DNA of 64,000 bases from Eubacterium xylanophilum ATCC 35991 (GTDB taxonomy: Bacteria > Bacillota > Clostridia > Lachnospirales > Lachnospiraceae): positions 1-64,000 of the forward strand of contig NZ_JAEB01000010.1 of NCBI RefSeq assembly GCF_000518685.1, given 5' to 3'. The notes below the pieces were generated by a model, which was not told the origin of the DNA, ran no database searches, and saw only the letters and a list, made by a program, of their open reading frames with translations. Positions 33,625 through 42,841 of this stretch are shown piece after piece. Positions within the stretch are counted from its first letter, which is position 1. Each line of letters opens with the position of its first letter. The translations under genes were made by a program, and so were the position numbers.

Positions 33625-34845
33625 AGATTAGTTATTACAGGTATGGGGGCCATAACCCCACTTGGAAATTCAGTTGATGAGTATTGGGATAACTTGGTTG
33701 CCGGAAAGTGTGGAATCAATGAGATAACACGCTTTGACACATCCGAGCTTCCCGTTAAAGTTGCAGGAGAAATCAAGGATTTTGAGCCCTCAGAGCACAT
33801 GCCTAAGAAGCTCACGAGAGAGATGGATCCTTTTATGCAATATGGATTTGCGGCAGCTATGCAGGCGATTGATCAAGCTGGTGAGGCAGCAGAACCTGAT
33901 AGAATGGGAATTGTTGTTGGAACAGCACTGGGCGGAATTAATCATATTTCAGAAACTCAGGATGTGCTCAGCAAGGGCATTCGCAGTAAGGTCAGTCCTA
34001 GGTTTGTCCCTAAGATTATAGGAAATGAAGCGGCAGCTCAAGTTGCCATAGCCAAGGGATATAGAGGTCCCAGCTTGACTGTTAGTACAGCTTGTTCCTC
34101 GGGAGGAGATGCTATCGGTACCGCATGTATGCTCATACAGGCAGGCCAGGCAGATGCAGTTGTTGCCATGGGAACCGAGTCAGCATTGTCGCCTATATTT
34201 ATACTTGGATTGACATCGGCTCATGCGCTCTCTACTAATCCGGATCCGGCCAAGGCGTCCAGACCATTTGACAGAGACAGAGATGGATTTGTCATCGGTG
34301 AAGGCGGTGGAGCTCTTGTGATTGAGACAGAAGAGAATGCCAAGAAGCGAGGCGCAAAGATTATTGCGGAGATTGCCGGTTTTTCTAATTGCACTGATGG
34401 ATATCATGTTACAAGTCCTCACCCAGAGGGAATTGGTGCTATATTCTGCATGGAGAAAGCTGTGGAAAATGCAGGCATCAAGCCGGAAGATGTAGATTAT
34501 ATCAATACTCATGGAACGAGTACTCCTGTGGGAGATCCGATAGAGACGAGTGCCATTGTCAAGGTATTTGGCGATCATACATCAGATATGTATGTGACAT
34601 CTTCTAAGGGAGCTACGGGACATATGATGGCAGCAGGAGGAATAACTGAGGCAATTACGTGTATTAAAGCTATAGAGACTGGTATTGTACCACCGACTAT
34701 CAATCTCGATAATCTCGATGAAAAGTGCGAGAAGCTTAATTATGCTCCTAATAAGGCTGTAGAGAAACAAGTAAACGTAGCAATGAGTAATTCATTTGGA
34801 TTTGGTGGACAGAATTCGAGTGTGATTTTTAAGAAATATGAATAG
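33622..34845 (+). CDS. fabF: 3-oxoacyl-ACP synthase II type ketosynthase
   Basis: A 407-residue condensing enzyme that extends an acyl-ACP by two carbons. The catalytic triad is Cys158 (STACSSGG), His297 (NTHGTSTP) and His334 (ATGHMMAAG). Length is typical. It is not in a fab cluster: an acyl-CoA ligase precedes it and mntP overlaps its end by eight bases. It may be a second KS with a special role rather than the main fatty-acid enzyme. The ATG has no close ribosome site; see the spacer hairpin. An in-frame upstream alternative does not exist. Confidence 0.94.
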   Translation: MRLVITGMGAITPLGNSVDEYWDNLVAGKCGINEITRFDTSELPVKVAGEIKDFEPSEHMPKKLTREMDPFMQYGFAAAMQAIDQAGEAAEPDRMGIVVGTALGGINHISETQDVLSKGIRSKVSPRFVPKIIGNEAAAQVAIAKGYRGPSLTVSTACSSGGDAIGTACMLIQAGQADAVVAMGTESALSPIFILGLTSAHALSTNPDPAKASRPFDRDRDGFVIGEGGGALVIETEENAKKRGAKIIAEIAGFSNCTDGYHVTSPHPEGIGAIFCMEKAVENAGIKPEDVDYINTHGTSTPVGDPIETSAIVKVFGDHTSDMYVTSSKGATGHMMAAGGITEAITCIKAIETGIVPPTINLDNLDEKCEKLNYAPNKAVEKQVNVAMSNSFGFGGQNSSVIFKKYE

Positions 34846-35446
34846 TATTATGTTGTTGATTTTGGGCTCCATTATTGCCGGTGTGAGCCTTGCAATGGAT
34901 GCTTTTTCGGTATCTGTTGTTTACGGATTGTGCAACATTAACATAAGGAGAATCCAGAAGGTGATAATCGCATCAACTTTTGGATTCTGTCAGTTTTTGT
35001 TCACATTTGCAGGATATTTTTTGGGACATTTATATATAGAAAATCATATAGAATATGCAAAGTATATTCCTATTGTATCATTTGTGCTCTTGCTTATAGT
35101 TGGGGGACATATGCTCATAAGTGCTATCCTTGAAGGGAAAAGAGGGGATAACTTTTCTGGTGATGATGATAAAGTTGCAGTATCGAATGGCATTATTAAA
35201 CCTTTTAAGCTCATGGCCGAAGGGTGCGCTACTGCGTTGGATGCTCTCTCTGTGGGAGTGTCTCTGACGCTTCTCAACTTAGAGGAATCACTGTTGGAAA
35301 GCAGCATTATTGGTATTGTTACATTAGTTATTTGTTATATCGGAATCAGTATTGGGAAAAAACTTGGAGAGAGATTTACAAGCTATGCTCAAGTTGCAGG
35401 TGGAATTATCCTTATTCTAATCGGAGTAAAAATCTTAGTATTCTAA
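34838..35446 (+). CDS. mntP: Manganese efflux pump MntP
   Basis: A 202-residue protein with six membrane helices in two similar halves, carrying the acidic motifs AMDAFSVS (near residue 20) and ATALDALSVG (near 132) that line the metal path in the MntP family. It would expel excess manganese. It overlaps fabF by eight bases and so depends on its translation. A Mn riboswitch or MntR box is not seen upstream because the start lies inside fabF. Confidence 0.93.
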   Translation: MNSIMLLILGSIIAGVSLAMDAFSVSVVYGLCNINIRRIQKVIIASTFGFCQFLFTFAGYFLGHLYIENHIEYAKYIPIVSFVLLLIVGGHMLISAILEGKRGDNFSGDDDKVAVSNGIIKPFKLMAEGCATALDALSVGVSLTLLNLEESLLESSIIGIVTLVICYIGISIGKKLGERFTSYAQVAGGIILILIGVKILVF

Positions 35447-35454
35447 AAAAATGC

Positions 35455-35725
35455 AAAAAAAAAGCTCATAACCAGCAACTACAAACTTATGTAAGAGAGA
35501 GGTAAGTTTGTGGTGGTAAGCAAAACGTTATGAGCCAGACAAATCTTGCAAGTAGCAAAGAGGGCTTATGCTACTGCTTATACTATGTGTGTATGACGTA
35601 TAGTAAATGATAGAAGAGCATTTAACGCATACACATAAAAGGATGTAGTTAAATGAATCAACTCATCTAATCTACGATATTAGATTAACACATGAGATAT
35701 ATCATGTCAACTGTTTTTTGAAAAA
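35455..35725 (+). ncRNA. Candidate structured RNA or leader in a 360-base gap
   Basis: No credible gene lies between mntP and the DUF1836 gene, but several perfect stems do. P1 is 35464-35472 with 35527-35535 (GCTCATAAC/GTTATGAGC). Nested in it, P2 is 35481-35489 with 35503-35511 (ACAAACTTA/TAAGTTTGT). P3 is 35551-35557 with 35569-35575 (AGTAGCA/TGCTACT). P4 is 35668-35674 with 35681-35687 (TAATCTA/TAGATTA), flanked by CTCAT/ATGAG. None is followed by a good T run. I do not recognise a known riboswitch or 6S RNA signature. It could be a free small RNA or the leader of the next gene; strand is uncertain. Confidence 0.4.
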
Positions 35726-35806
35726 AGATGTAAAAAATATTTGTTGAGAAATTTGCATAAGAATGGTAAAATTTATATAAGATTTTCGTTCATGGAGGAT
35801 ATGATT

Positions 35807-36379
35807 GTGGAATACGAAGGAAAGTATGTTGCATCAAAACTGGAGAGATGGGAGAAGTATATGGAGAATTACAATCTTCCGGCCTGGGACAATATACCAA
35901 ACCTCGGACTCTATATGGAGCAGGTATTGGTTTTGTTGCAGCAATACCTCGACTATTTGCCACCGGAGCTGAGAGAGGAACAGTTTATCACTGCGGCTAC
36001 AATCAATAATTATGTTCGCAAGAAGATAATGCCTGTTCCGGTTAAGAAAAGATACTATAGAAAGCATATTGCATACTTGATTATCATCCTAACACTCAAG
36101 CATTCTCTTAGTATTGCATTGATACAAAAACTAATTCCGGATAACTTGACAGACGCGGAGTTAGAGAAGTTTTATGTATCTTTCGTAAATCAACATGAAC
36201 TTGCATCTACTTATTTTGTGAGACAGGCTAGGATTCTTGCCAGACCATTTTTCAAGGAGGAGCTCACAGTGGAGGATGCTACAAGACGTACTAATGACTT
36301 GATTATCACGTCAGCCATGATTGGGGGGTTTTCTCAGCTTTTGTCGGAGAAATTACTCCTTATGGAGGAAGAAGATTAA
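35807..36379 (+). CDS. DUF1836 family protein
   Basis: About 190 residues. The N-terminal part matches the DUF1836 pattern: LPAWDNIPNLGLYMEQVLVLLQQYL, then a likely helix-turn-helix ending in INNYVRKKIMPVPVKKRYYRKHIAYLI. This family looks like a DNA-binding domain related to MerR-type folds, so it may be a regulator; its targets are unknown. GGAGG at 35794-35798 is eight bases from GTG 35807 but only two from ATG 35801, so I chose GTG. It is followed by the mini-FTR and thioredoxin genes with short gaps, suggesting one operon. Confidence 0.85.
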   Translation: MEYEGKYVASKLERWEKYMENYNLPAWDNIPNLGLYMEQVLVLLQQYLDYLPPELREEQFITAATINNYVRKKIMPVPVKKRYYRKHIAYLIIILTLKHSLSIALIQKLIPDNLTDAELEKFYVSFVNQHELASTYFVRQARILARPFFKEELTVEDATRRTNDLIITSAMIGGFSQLLSEKLLLMEEED

Positions 36380-36391
36380 GGAGGTTATTCT

Positions 36392-36589
36392 ATGGCGGTA
36401 AGATTAAATGAAGATGAAAGTGTGGTTAAGACAATCAAAGAAGGCCTGGCAAAGAATGATGGATATTGTCCATGCAGACTTCAGCAAAAACCGGAGTACA
36501 AGTGTATCTGCGAGGAGTTTCGTCAGCAGATAGCTGATCCGGATTTTGAGGGATATTGCCATTGCAGGTTGTATTACAAAGAGAAGTAA
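36392..36589 (+). CDS. Mini ferredoxin-thioredoxin reductase catalytic-subunit-like protein
   Basis: A 65-residue protein with three Cys pairs: C26-P-C28, C38-I-C40 and C56-H-C58. This CPC...CxC...CHC pattern is that of the catalytic beta subunit of ferredoxin-thioredoxin reductase, which holds a [4Fe-4S] cluster beside a redox disulfide. Plant and cyanobacterial subunits are about 110 residues, so this is a short version. Thioredoxin starts 15 bases downstream, a telling context. It likely passes electrons from ferredoxin to that thioredoxin. No variable alpha subunit is seen. AAGGAGG precedes the ATG. Confidence 0.82.
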   Translation: MAVRLNEDESVVKTIKEGLAKNDGYCPCRLQQKPEYKCICEEFRQQIADPDFEGYCHCRLYYKEK

Positions 36590-36604
36590 AAGGAGGAAAA
36601 CATT

Positions 36605-36922
36605 ATGGCAGAAGTTGTTCTTACAGCGGAGAATTTTAAACAAGAGGTGCTAGGAAGTGATATTCCGGTATTGGTAGACTTTTGGGCGACTTGGTGTGGT
36701 CCATGCCAGATGCTTGGCCCTGTAATCTCAGAGATTGCTGAGGAGTGCCAGGGAAAGATTAAGGTTGGCAAAGTTAATGTTGATGAAGCGAGAGACTTGG
36801 CAATGGAATATGATATTGAGAGTATTCCTACGGTATTTTTCTTCAAAGAGGGAAAAGTTGCTGATTCCTTTGTTGGATACAAAGACAAGAGTGAGATTAT
36901 GACAATAATTAATTCACTTTAA
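36605..36922 (+). CDS. trxA: Thioredoxin
   Basis: A 105-residue cytoplasmic disulfide reductase with the active site W-C31-G-P-C34, the buried DFWATW strand and the cis-Pro in SIPTVFFF. Full length. It follows a ferredoxin-thioredoxin-reductase-like gene, its probable electron donor. A strong terminator follows, so this is the end of the DUF1836 operon. Confidence 0.97.
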   Translation: MAEVVLTAENFKQEVLGSDIPVLVDFWATWCGPCQMLGPVISEIAEECQGKIKVGKVNVDEARDLAMEYDIESIPTVFFFKEGKVADSFVGYKDKSEIMTIINSL

Positions 36923-36929
36923 AAACTAT

Positions 36930-36980
36930 GCCTAGATATTAGGGATGCCTATTGCATGTCGTGGATATCTAGGCTTTTTT
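36930..36980 (+). terminator. Terminator of the DUF1836-FTR-trxA operon
   Basis: GCCTAGATAT (36930-36939) and its perfect complement (36965-36974) enclose a 25-base loop, followed by six T. Confidence 0.88.
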
Positions 36981-37064
36981 GTGCGATTTCTGACATAAAT
37001 TTGCTTTAGAATAATACGTATATAGACGATATATTTTGTGAACATTTGACGAGGAGGGTTTGAT

Positions 37065-40000
37065 ATGCAAAAGAGCAGAAAGATTTTACTTACATTGATA
37101 ATAACGATTCTTGCTGTACTGGGGGTTTTTCAGTATTTTAGATACAATGCCCTGGCTGCCAATGATCTTCATATCACTTGTGATGGAGAAGTATTGACGC
37201 CAAGTACTGCCAGAGAGGTTAAGAACAAACAGGTGCAGCTGATTCTTCAGTCTGACTCTGAGACTATGTATGAGGACAAGACCCTTTATGAAGTCCAGTG
37301 GAGTATTGAGACAGGTAGAGATATTGCCACCATTGAAGAAGGAAGCGCGCAAATATATGGAATTATTACGGCCAAGGCGCCGGGGGAAGTGACTGTGTCC
37401 GCTACGGTTTACAATAAGACAGGGGACGAGATTGGAACAACTATCGGTAGCGTGACTTGCAAACTCAGAGTGGTATTTTCTGTAGATACAAGTATTAATG
37501 ACAATGTTTTTAAGTACGCTCATCAGGGAGACTCTTCAAAGTCCATGTTCATGCATGTGGGAGATGAAAATGTTCCGCTTGCACTTAATTACGGAGAGGC
37601 CGCTGATGCCCAATGGACGAGCTCTAACAGCGAAGTTGTGGAAGTTTCTTCAAACGGAGTTGTGAAACCTGTCGGAGCAGGTAAGGCCAAGATAACGGCT
37701 ACATATACGCCTGAAGATAGCCCGGAAACATCGTATACAACGTCGGTTGATGCATATGTTTACCCTTCAGTTAGCAATAAAAACAGTGGATTTATGAAGA
37801 ACGCAGAATTCGGTATTGACAACGGATCTAGCGTTTATGTTGATGCAGATTTTTCCAATAATACAGAAGCGCTCAGCAATAAAGTTGTATGGGCGATTAA
37901 GAAGGATACTGCCTCCGGAGGCGAGGAGTTAATAGCAGATTCCTTTGGAAAACAGTCTGATCTCATAAGTGTGACGCCGATTTCTAGTAGATCTAATCAA
38001 TTGAGAGTGACCGGAAAAGCCGGAGTTTACCGCATATACTTTTATCCAAGAGGTGCTTATGAGAGCGAGTCGGATAATATATCAAATGATGTTTTTGCCC
38101 CAACTGTGTTGAATTTGACAATCTATGCAAGCTTTTCTGACTATGCAGAGACTATCCCGGTGGATTCGAATTTTAGCATTGCAGATGCTTTTAATATAAC
38201 AGTAGATGAGTTTAATAAATATTTTAATGTGACTATGAGTTCCAATGCAGGAGCTTGGCAGACCTATGCGGATAAGTTAAACGAGGGTGCAGTTATTCAT
38301 GCCAAGGATACCAATGTGGACGGAACAACTATAGTTTATGCCGATGTTATCACAAAATCGGAGTATAGAAACTTAATAAGAGAGTTGACGAATCCGGAGA
38401 AGGCAGCAGAACTTGATAGTTCCAAGTTTAGAATATCTCTTACCATTGGAGATACATTCACTCTGGATCAGACCTATATAACTATGTATGTGGGACAGAG
38501 TGTGTCATTGAATTCCATGTTTAACGGATCGGGAATACCAAATACGGATGTTAGTTGGAGTTCCAGTGATCCGAGTCTTGTCACGGTAGATGCCACAGGA
38601 ATGATAAAGGGAGTAAAGGTGACAAGTGAAGACGTGACGATAAGGGCATCATATACCAATAATTCCAACGGAAATGGTGGTAGAGAGTATATTGCAACAT
38701 GTAAGGTTAAGGTTATTACAACTGCTGCCAATCTGACTATTTCACAGACTTCGGCGGTTATGAATGTTGGAGAGAGTATTGTGCTCAATGTAAAGGCTAA
38801 TCCTGAAGTGGCTATAGCGCCATATGATTGGTATATTTCTGATGAAAGTGCTCTTTCCTATACGCTAACATCAGATAATAAGACGGCGACTATCACAGCC
38901 AAGGCAGTGCCGGCTGACGGAGGGTCCGTAACTGTCACAGTTGTCAATTCTCTCAACAAAGAACAGGAAGTATGTACGGTCAAGATAAATGCTCCGTATG
39001 AATCAATAAAGCTCAACAAAGAAAGTGTGGAGATGAAGTCGGGAGCTACGCAGCAACTTAAGATTGATAGTTTTACACCAAAAAATGTAACTATGACGGA
39101 TATAAGTTGGTCATCACTTGACACCGGAATTGTGACGGTTGATGAGTATGGAACGCTTACGGGTAAGGGCCCGGGTGCTACATTTATCATGGTGGCGCCA
39201 AAGTATAATCCAAATGGAGTTTATGTTCAGATTCCTGTTAAGGTTACATCTGGCTGTGAAGAACTCAGTTTGTCAGATGCGGATGTGACTATAAATGCCG
39301 GAACAAACAAGGTGGTCAAGGTATCTTTACTGCCGGTTGGATGCGAGACGACGCTTAGTTGGGAGTTTACTGATAATTCAGTGGCTTCTGTGAATTATGA
39401 TAAGGATACCAATCAGGCGACAATTGTGGGAAAGAAAGCGGGAGAGACTATTTTATTCGTGAAGAGTTCTGAGGGACCGGCTGCTCAGCTTAAGATTCAC
39501 GTCAAGCAGCCGATTACCAAGCTGTCTTTTTCTCCTACTACGTGTGAGATTTTGGCTGGAGAAACATTTAAGCCAACCATCGTAAAGACACCAGCAGATG
39601 GAACAGATACAATTACCTTTTCATCTTATAATACGGCAGTGGCAACTGTGGATTCAGCTACTGGAGTGATTACCGGTAAGAAAACCGGAACAACATTTAT
39701 TCAAGCCAGTACTTCGACAGGGCAAGTGGCGGTTATTCAGGTAAATGTTAAGGAAGCTGCAACAGGGTTAAAGCTCAATCCTGAGAAAGCGGATTTGAAA
39801 GTGGGACAGAGTATAACTTTGTCACCGGAATTTACTCCAAAGGAAACTCATGACAAGACAGTGACTTGGACAACTTCTGATGGGGCAGTTGTAAAGCTTA
39901 CTAAGCCATCAAACGGAAGTGTGTCGGATATTGTAGTGACCGGTGCTAAGGGTGGAACAGCCCTTGTGAAGGGAGTTTCAAAGTCCGGAGGATTTGTAGT

Positions 40001-41000
40001 TAGTTGCCTTGTGACAGTTACGGAAAAGACCAAGGTTGTCACAACATTAAAGCTAACTCCTAAGAAAAAAACTATACAAAAGGGTAAAAAGTTTACCATC
40101 AAAGCCAAGTATAAGACAGCCTCTTCCAAGAAAAAACTCAAATGGAAGAGCTCTAAAAAGTCTGTGGCAAAGGTTAATTCTAAGGGAAGAGTAACAGCCA
40201 AGAAGGTTGGAACAGCCACAATAACTTGTATGGCTCAGGATGGCTCCAAGGTAAAAGCTACCTGCAAGGTTAAGGTAATTAATAAAGTTAAAAAGATAAA
40301 ACTAAGTAGATATAATGTCAAAGTCCTTGTTGGGCGAACATTTAAACTGAGTGCCAAGATTACGCCAAGGAATGCCACAATTAGAAGTCTCAGCTGGAGC
40401 TCGAGTGACAATGCGGTGGCAACAGTGGATTCCACAGGAAGAATCCAGGGAATAAGTCCGGGACTTTGCAAGATTCGCGCCAAGAGCAAGGATGGGTCTA
40501 ACAAAAGTGCAGTTTGCCTTGTGAATGTAGTTGAACCTGTGCCGGCCACAGGGGTTACAGTTTCTAATCAAGAAGTGATTGTCACAAAGGGCAGACATAT
40601 TCAGTCCGGCATAACTATCGAACCATTTAACTCTTCTGATGGAATTAGCTACTACTCAGATAATAAGAGAGTTGCAACTGTGAATAGCAATGGTAAGATA
40701 TATGCCAAGAGACGTGGTCAGGCGACTATCTACGGCGTGACATCCAATGGAATGCAGGGTCATGTGGATGTATTGGTTGTTGGCATGAATAGAACCAAAC
40801 TTCCGCTTCGCCTGTATGACAAAGAGCAGCTGAGCGTTGATGAGATCAAAGAGGGAATCACATGGTATTCTTCTAATCCTTCAATAGCATCAGTGACTGC
40901 AAGTGGTTTGGTTACGGCTAAGCGCAAGGGAACCTGCAGAATATATGCTAAGGTTCGTGGGTTGAAAATGTCTTGTAAAGTTACAGTTCGCGGGTTATAA
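37065..41000 (+). CDS. Large multi-repeat Big_2 (Ig-like) surface protein
   Basis: A 1311-residue exported protein. An N-terminal hydrophobic segment (about 7-25) is a signal or anchor. The rest is about eleven Ig-like Big_2-type repeats, recognised by the recurring W-x-S-S-(D/N)-x-x-V-A-x-V-x-x-x-G-x-(I/V) core; examples begin near residues 184, 490, 687, 860, 1024 and 1108. One late repeat (about 1005-1050) is as lysine-rich as the modules on the esterases and xylanase. No enzyme domain, LPxTG or SLH motif is seen. It probably forms a stalk or adhesin on the cell surface. It stands alone upstream of recN with a good ribosome site. Confidence 0.88.
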   Translation: MQKSRKILLTLIITILAVLGVFQYFRYNALAANDLHITCDGEVLTPSTAREVKNKQVQLILQSDSETMYEDKTLYEVQWSIETGRDIATIEEGSAQIYGIITAKAPGEVTVSATVYNKTGDEIGTTIGSVTCKLRVVFSVDTSINDNVFKYAHQGDSSKSMFMHVGDENVPLALNYGEAADAQWTSSNSEVVEVSSNGVVKPVGAGKAKITATYTPEDSPETSYTTSVDAYVYPSVSNKNSGFMKNAEFGIDNGSSVYVDADFSNNTEALSNKVVWAIKKDTASGGEELIADSFGKQSDLISVTPISSRSNQLRVTGKAGVYRIYFYPRGAYESESDNISNDVFAPTVLNLTIYASFSDYAETIPVDSNFSIADAFNITVDEFNKYFNVTMSSNAGAWQTYADKLNEGAVIHAKDTNVDGTTIVYADVITKSEYRNLIRELTNPEKAAELDSSKFRISLTIGDTFTLDQTYITMYVGQSVSLNSMFNGSGIPNTDVSWSSSDPSLVTVDATGMIKGVKVTSEDVTIRASYTNNSNGNGGREYIATCKVKVITTAANLTISQTSAVMNVGESIVLNVKANPEVAIAPYDWYISDESALSYTLTSDNKTATITAKAVPADGGSVTVTVVNSLNKEQEVCTVKINAPYESIKLNKESVEMKSGATQQLKIDSFTPKNVTMTDISWSSLDTGIVTVDEYGTLTGKGPGATFIMVAPKYNPNGVYVQIPVKVTSGCEELSLSDADVTINAGTNKVVKVSLLPVGCETTLSWEFTDNSVASVNYDKDTNQATIVGKKAGETILFVKSSEGPAAQLKIHVKQPITKLSFSPTTCEILAGETFKPTIVKTPADGTDTITFSSYNTAVATVDSATGVITGKKTGTTFIQASTSTGQVAVIQVNVKEAATGLKLNPEKADLKVGQSITLSPEFTPKETHDKTVTWTTSDGAVVKLTKPSNGSVSDIVVTGAKGGTALVKGVSKSGGFVVSCLVTVTEKTKVVTTLKLTPKKKTIQKGKKFTIKAKYKTASSKKKLKWKSSKKSVAKVNSKGRVTAKKVGTATITCMAQDGSKVKATCKVKVINKVKKIKLSRYNVKVLVGRTFKLSAKITPRNATIRSLSWSSSDNAVATVDSTGRIQGISPGLCKIRAKSKDGSNKSAVCLVNVVEPVPATGVTVSNQEVIVTKGRHIQSGITIEPFNSSDGISYYSDNKRVATVNSNGKIYAKRRGQATIYGVTSNGMQGHVDVLVVGMNRTKLPLRLYDKEQLSVDEIKEGITWYSSNPSIASVTASGLVTAKRKGTCRIYAKVRGLKMSCKVTVRGL

Positions 41001-41043
41001 TAGACTAGGACGTGCGATGACTTAACAAGTTCAGGGAGGTATC

Positions 41044-42726
41044 ATGTTAGTAAATTTACATGTAAAGAATTTTGCGATTATAGATGAGATTGATGTGGAT
41101 TTCGGGGACCGTCTCAATATTCTTACCGGCGAGACCGGTGCCGGAAAATCCATCATTATCGGATCGATTAATATAGCTTTGGGTGGAAGAGTTTCATCCG
41201 AGATGATAGGAAATAATGGCGACAATGCCATGGTTGAATTGGTATTTCAAGTGGAAGATGATTCTGTCATAGCTGCACTTGAGGAGTTGGGAGTCGAGAC
41301 AGAGGATGGGCAAATCGTGATTTCAAGGAGAATCACTGCCAATAGAAGTGTCAATAAGATTAATGGCGAGAGCGTGTCTGTTAGTACTATCAAGAAGGTT
41401 GCGGCTTATCTGATTGATATACACGGCCAGCATGAGCACCAGTCTCTACTCAAAAAAGAATACCATATGGAAGTATTAGATAGATACATAGGGGACGAAG
41501 CCGGGGAAATCAAAGATGAGATCAAGGTTCTTTATGGAAAATATTCCGCGATTCAGCGAGAACTTGACTCAGATAATCTGACTCCGGAGGAGCGCGAGAG
41601 ACAGCTGTCCTTTATGATCTATGAGAGAGATGAAATTGAAAATGCCAACATACAACAAGGCGAGGAAGAAGAGCTGGCTGAGGAAGTAAGAAAGTTATCT
41701 TATTCGGCTAGGATTATGGAGAATCTTTCTTCCGTTAGAGAGCTGATATGTGGCAGTTCAGATAGTTGTGAAGATTATGTTGGTAGGGCTCTCCGCGAAA
41801 TAACAGAGATTGCGGATATAGATGATAAGATAGGTTTACTTCGGGAAGAACTCTGTGAAATCGAGGACTTGATAGTTGGTTTTGATCACTCTCTTAAGGA
41901 TTATATGGATTCTGTTATCTATGACGAGTCTGAAATCAGAGAAAAGGAACAGAGACTTGATCTAATAAGAAGCTGTCAGAGAAAGTACGGTTCTACTTAT
42001 GTAGAAATCAAGCAATACTACGATGATTTGTGTGATAAAATCAAGAAGTATGAAGACTTTGAAGTATATAGACAGGAGCTAAAAGATCAAAGGGATGAGA
42101 TTGAACAGAAGCTAGATCGATTGTGCGATAGGCTGAGCGAGTTGAGACATGCTTCGGCTGGGAAATTGGAAGTCGAAATCATAGATACTCTTGAGGATTT
42201 GAACTTTGAGAAAGTTAGATTTGAGATTGCCATTAATAGACTGGATTCATTTACATCAAAGGGGCGCGAAGAAGTTGAATTCTTGGTTGCGCCGAATCCG
42301 GGTACAAGCCTTAATCCTTTGGCAAAGGTTGCCTCCGGAGGAGAATTGTCGAGGATAATGTTAGCTATTAAGTCGGTATTCGCCGGTGTTGATAATATCG
42401 GAACTCTGATTTTCGACGAGATTGACACGGGAATCAGTGGACGAACTGCTCAAAAGGTGTCTGAAAAGATGGCTGCTATTGCAAGTAAGCATCAAGTGTT
42501 ATGTATTACTCACTTGGCGCAGATTGCGGCAATGGCGGATACACACTTTATCATTCAAAAGAATGTCACAAGTGATGATACCAAGACTTGCATTGAGAGA
42601 ATAGATGACAATCAGATTGAGGAAGAACTGGCTAGAATGCTGGGGGGTGCGACGATTACTGAAACAGTCATATCAAATGCAAGAGAGATGAAGGAACAGG
42701 CGAATAAATTAAAGAATAGATTATAA
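41044..42726 (+). CDS. recN: DNA repair protein RecN
   Basis: A 560-residue SMC-like ATPase acting early in double-strand-break repair. It has Walker A TGETGAGKS (about 29-37), a central antiparallel coiled coil (about 150-380), the signature VASGGELSRIML, and Walker B-like LIFDEIDTGISG (about 455-466) followed by ITHLAQIA. Length and layout are normal. GGGAGG precedes the ATG. Confidence 0.97.
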   Translation: MLVNLHVKNFAIIDEIDVDFGDRLNILTGETGAGKSIIIGSINIALGGRVSSEMIGNNGDNAMVELVFQVEDDSVIAALEELGVETEDGQIVISRRITANRSVNKINGESVSVSTIKKVAAYLIDIHGQHEHQSLLKKEYHMEVLDRYIGDEAGEIKDEIKVLYGKYSAIQRELDSDNLTPEERERQLSFMIYERDEIENANIQQGEEEELAEEVRKLSYSARIMENLSSVRELICGSSDSCEDYVGRALREITEIADIDDKIGLLREELCEIEDLIVGFDHSLKDYMDSVIYDESEIREKEQRLDLIRSCQRKYGSTYVEIKQYYDDLCDKIKKYEDFEVYRQELKDQRDEIEQKLDRLCDRLSELRHASAGKLEVEIIDTLEDLNFEKVRFEIAINRLDSFTSKGREEVEFLVAPNPGTSLNPLAKVASGGELSRIMLAIKSVFAGVDNIGTLIFDEIDTGISGRTAQKVSEKMAAIASKHQVLCITHLAQIAAMADTHFIIQKNVTSDDTKTCIERIDDNQIEEELARMLGGATITETVISNAREMKEQANKLKNRL

Positions 42727-42841
42727 TTATGTAATTATAGGGATAGCTGTAAGTATAATACAAGTTTTATTAGACCAAAACTCCAAAATGTTATAAAATA
42801 GAATAGTAAGAAAAAATTAACTATTTTGGAGGTATTTACAA

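Noticed and set aside
33599-33625. Eight-codon frame TTG...TGA overlapping the fabF start
   Set aside because: Its TTG is only one base from the ribosome site; a shorter GTG version is possible but less convincing than the spacer hairpin.
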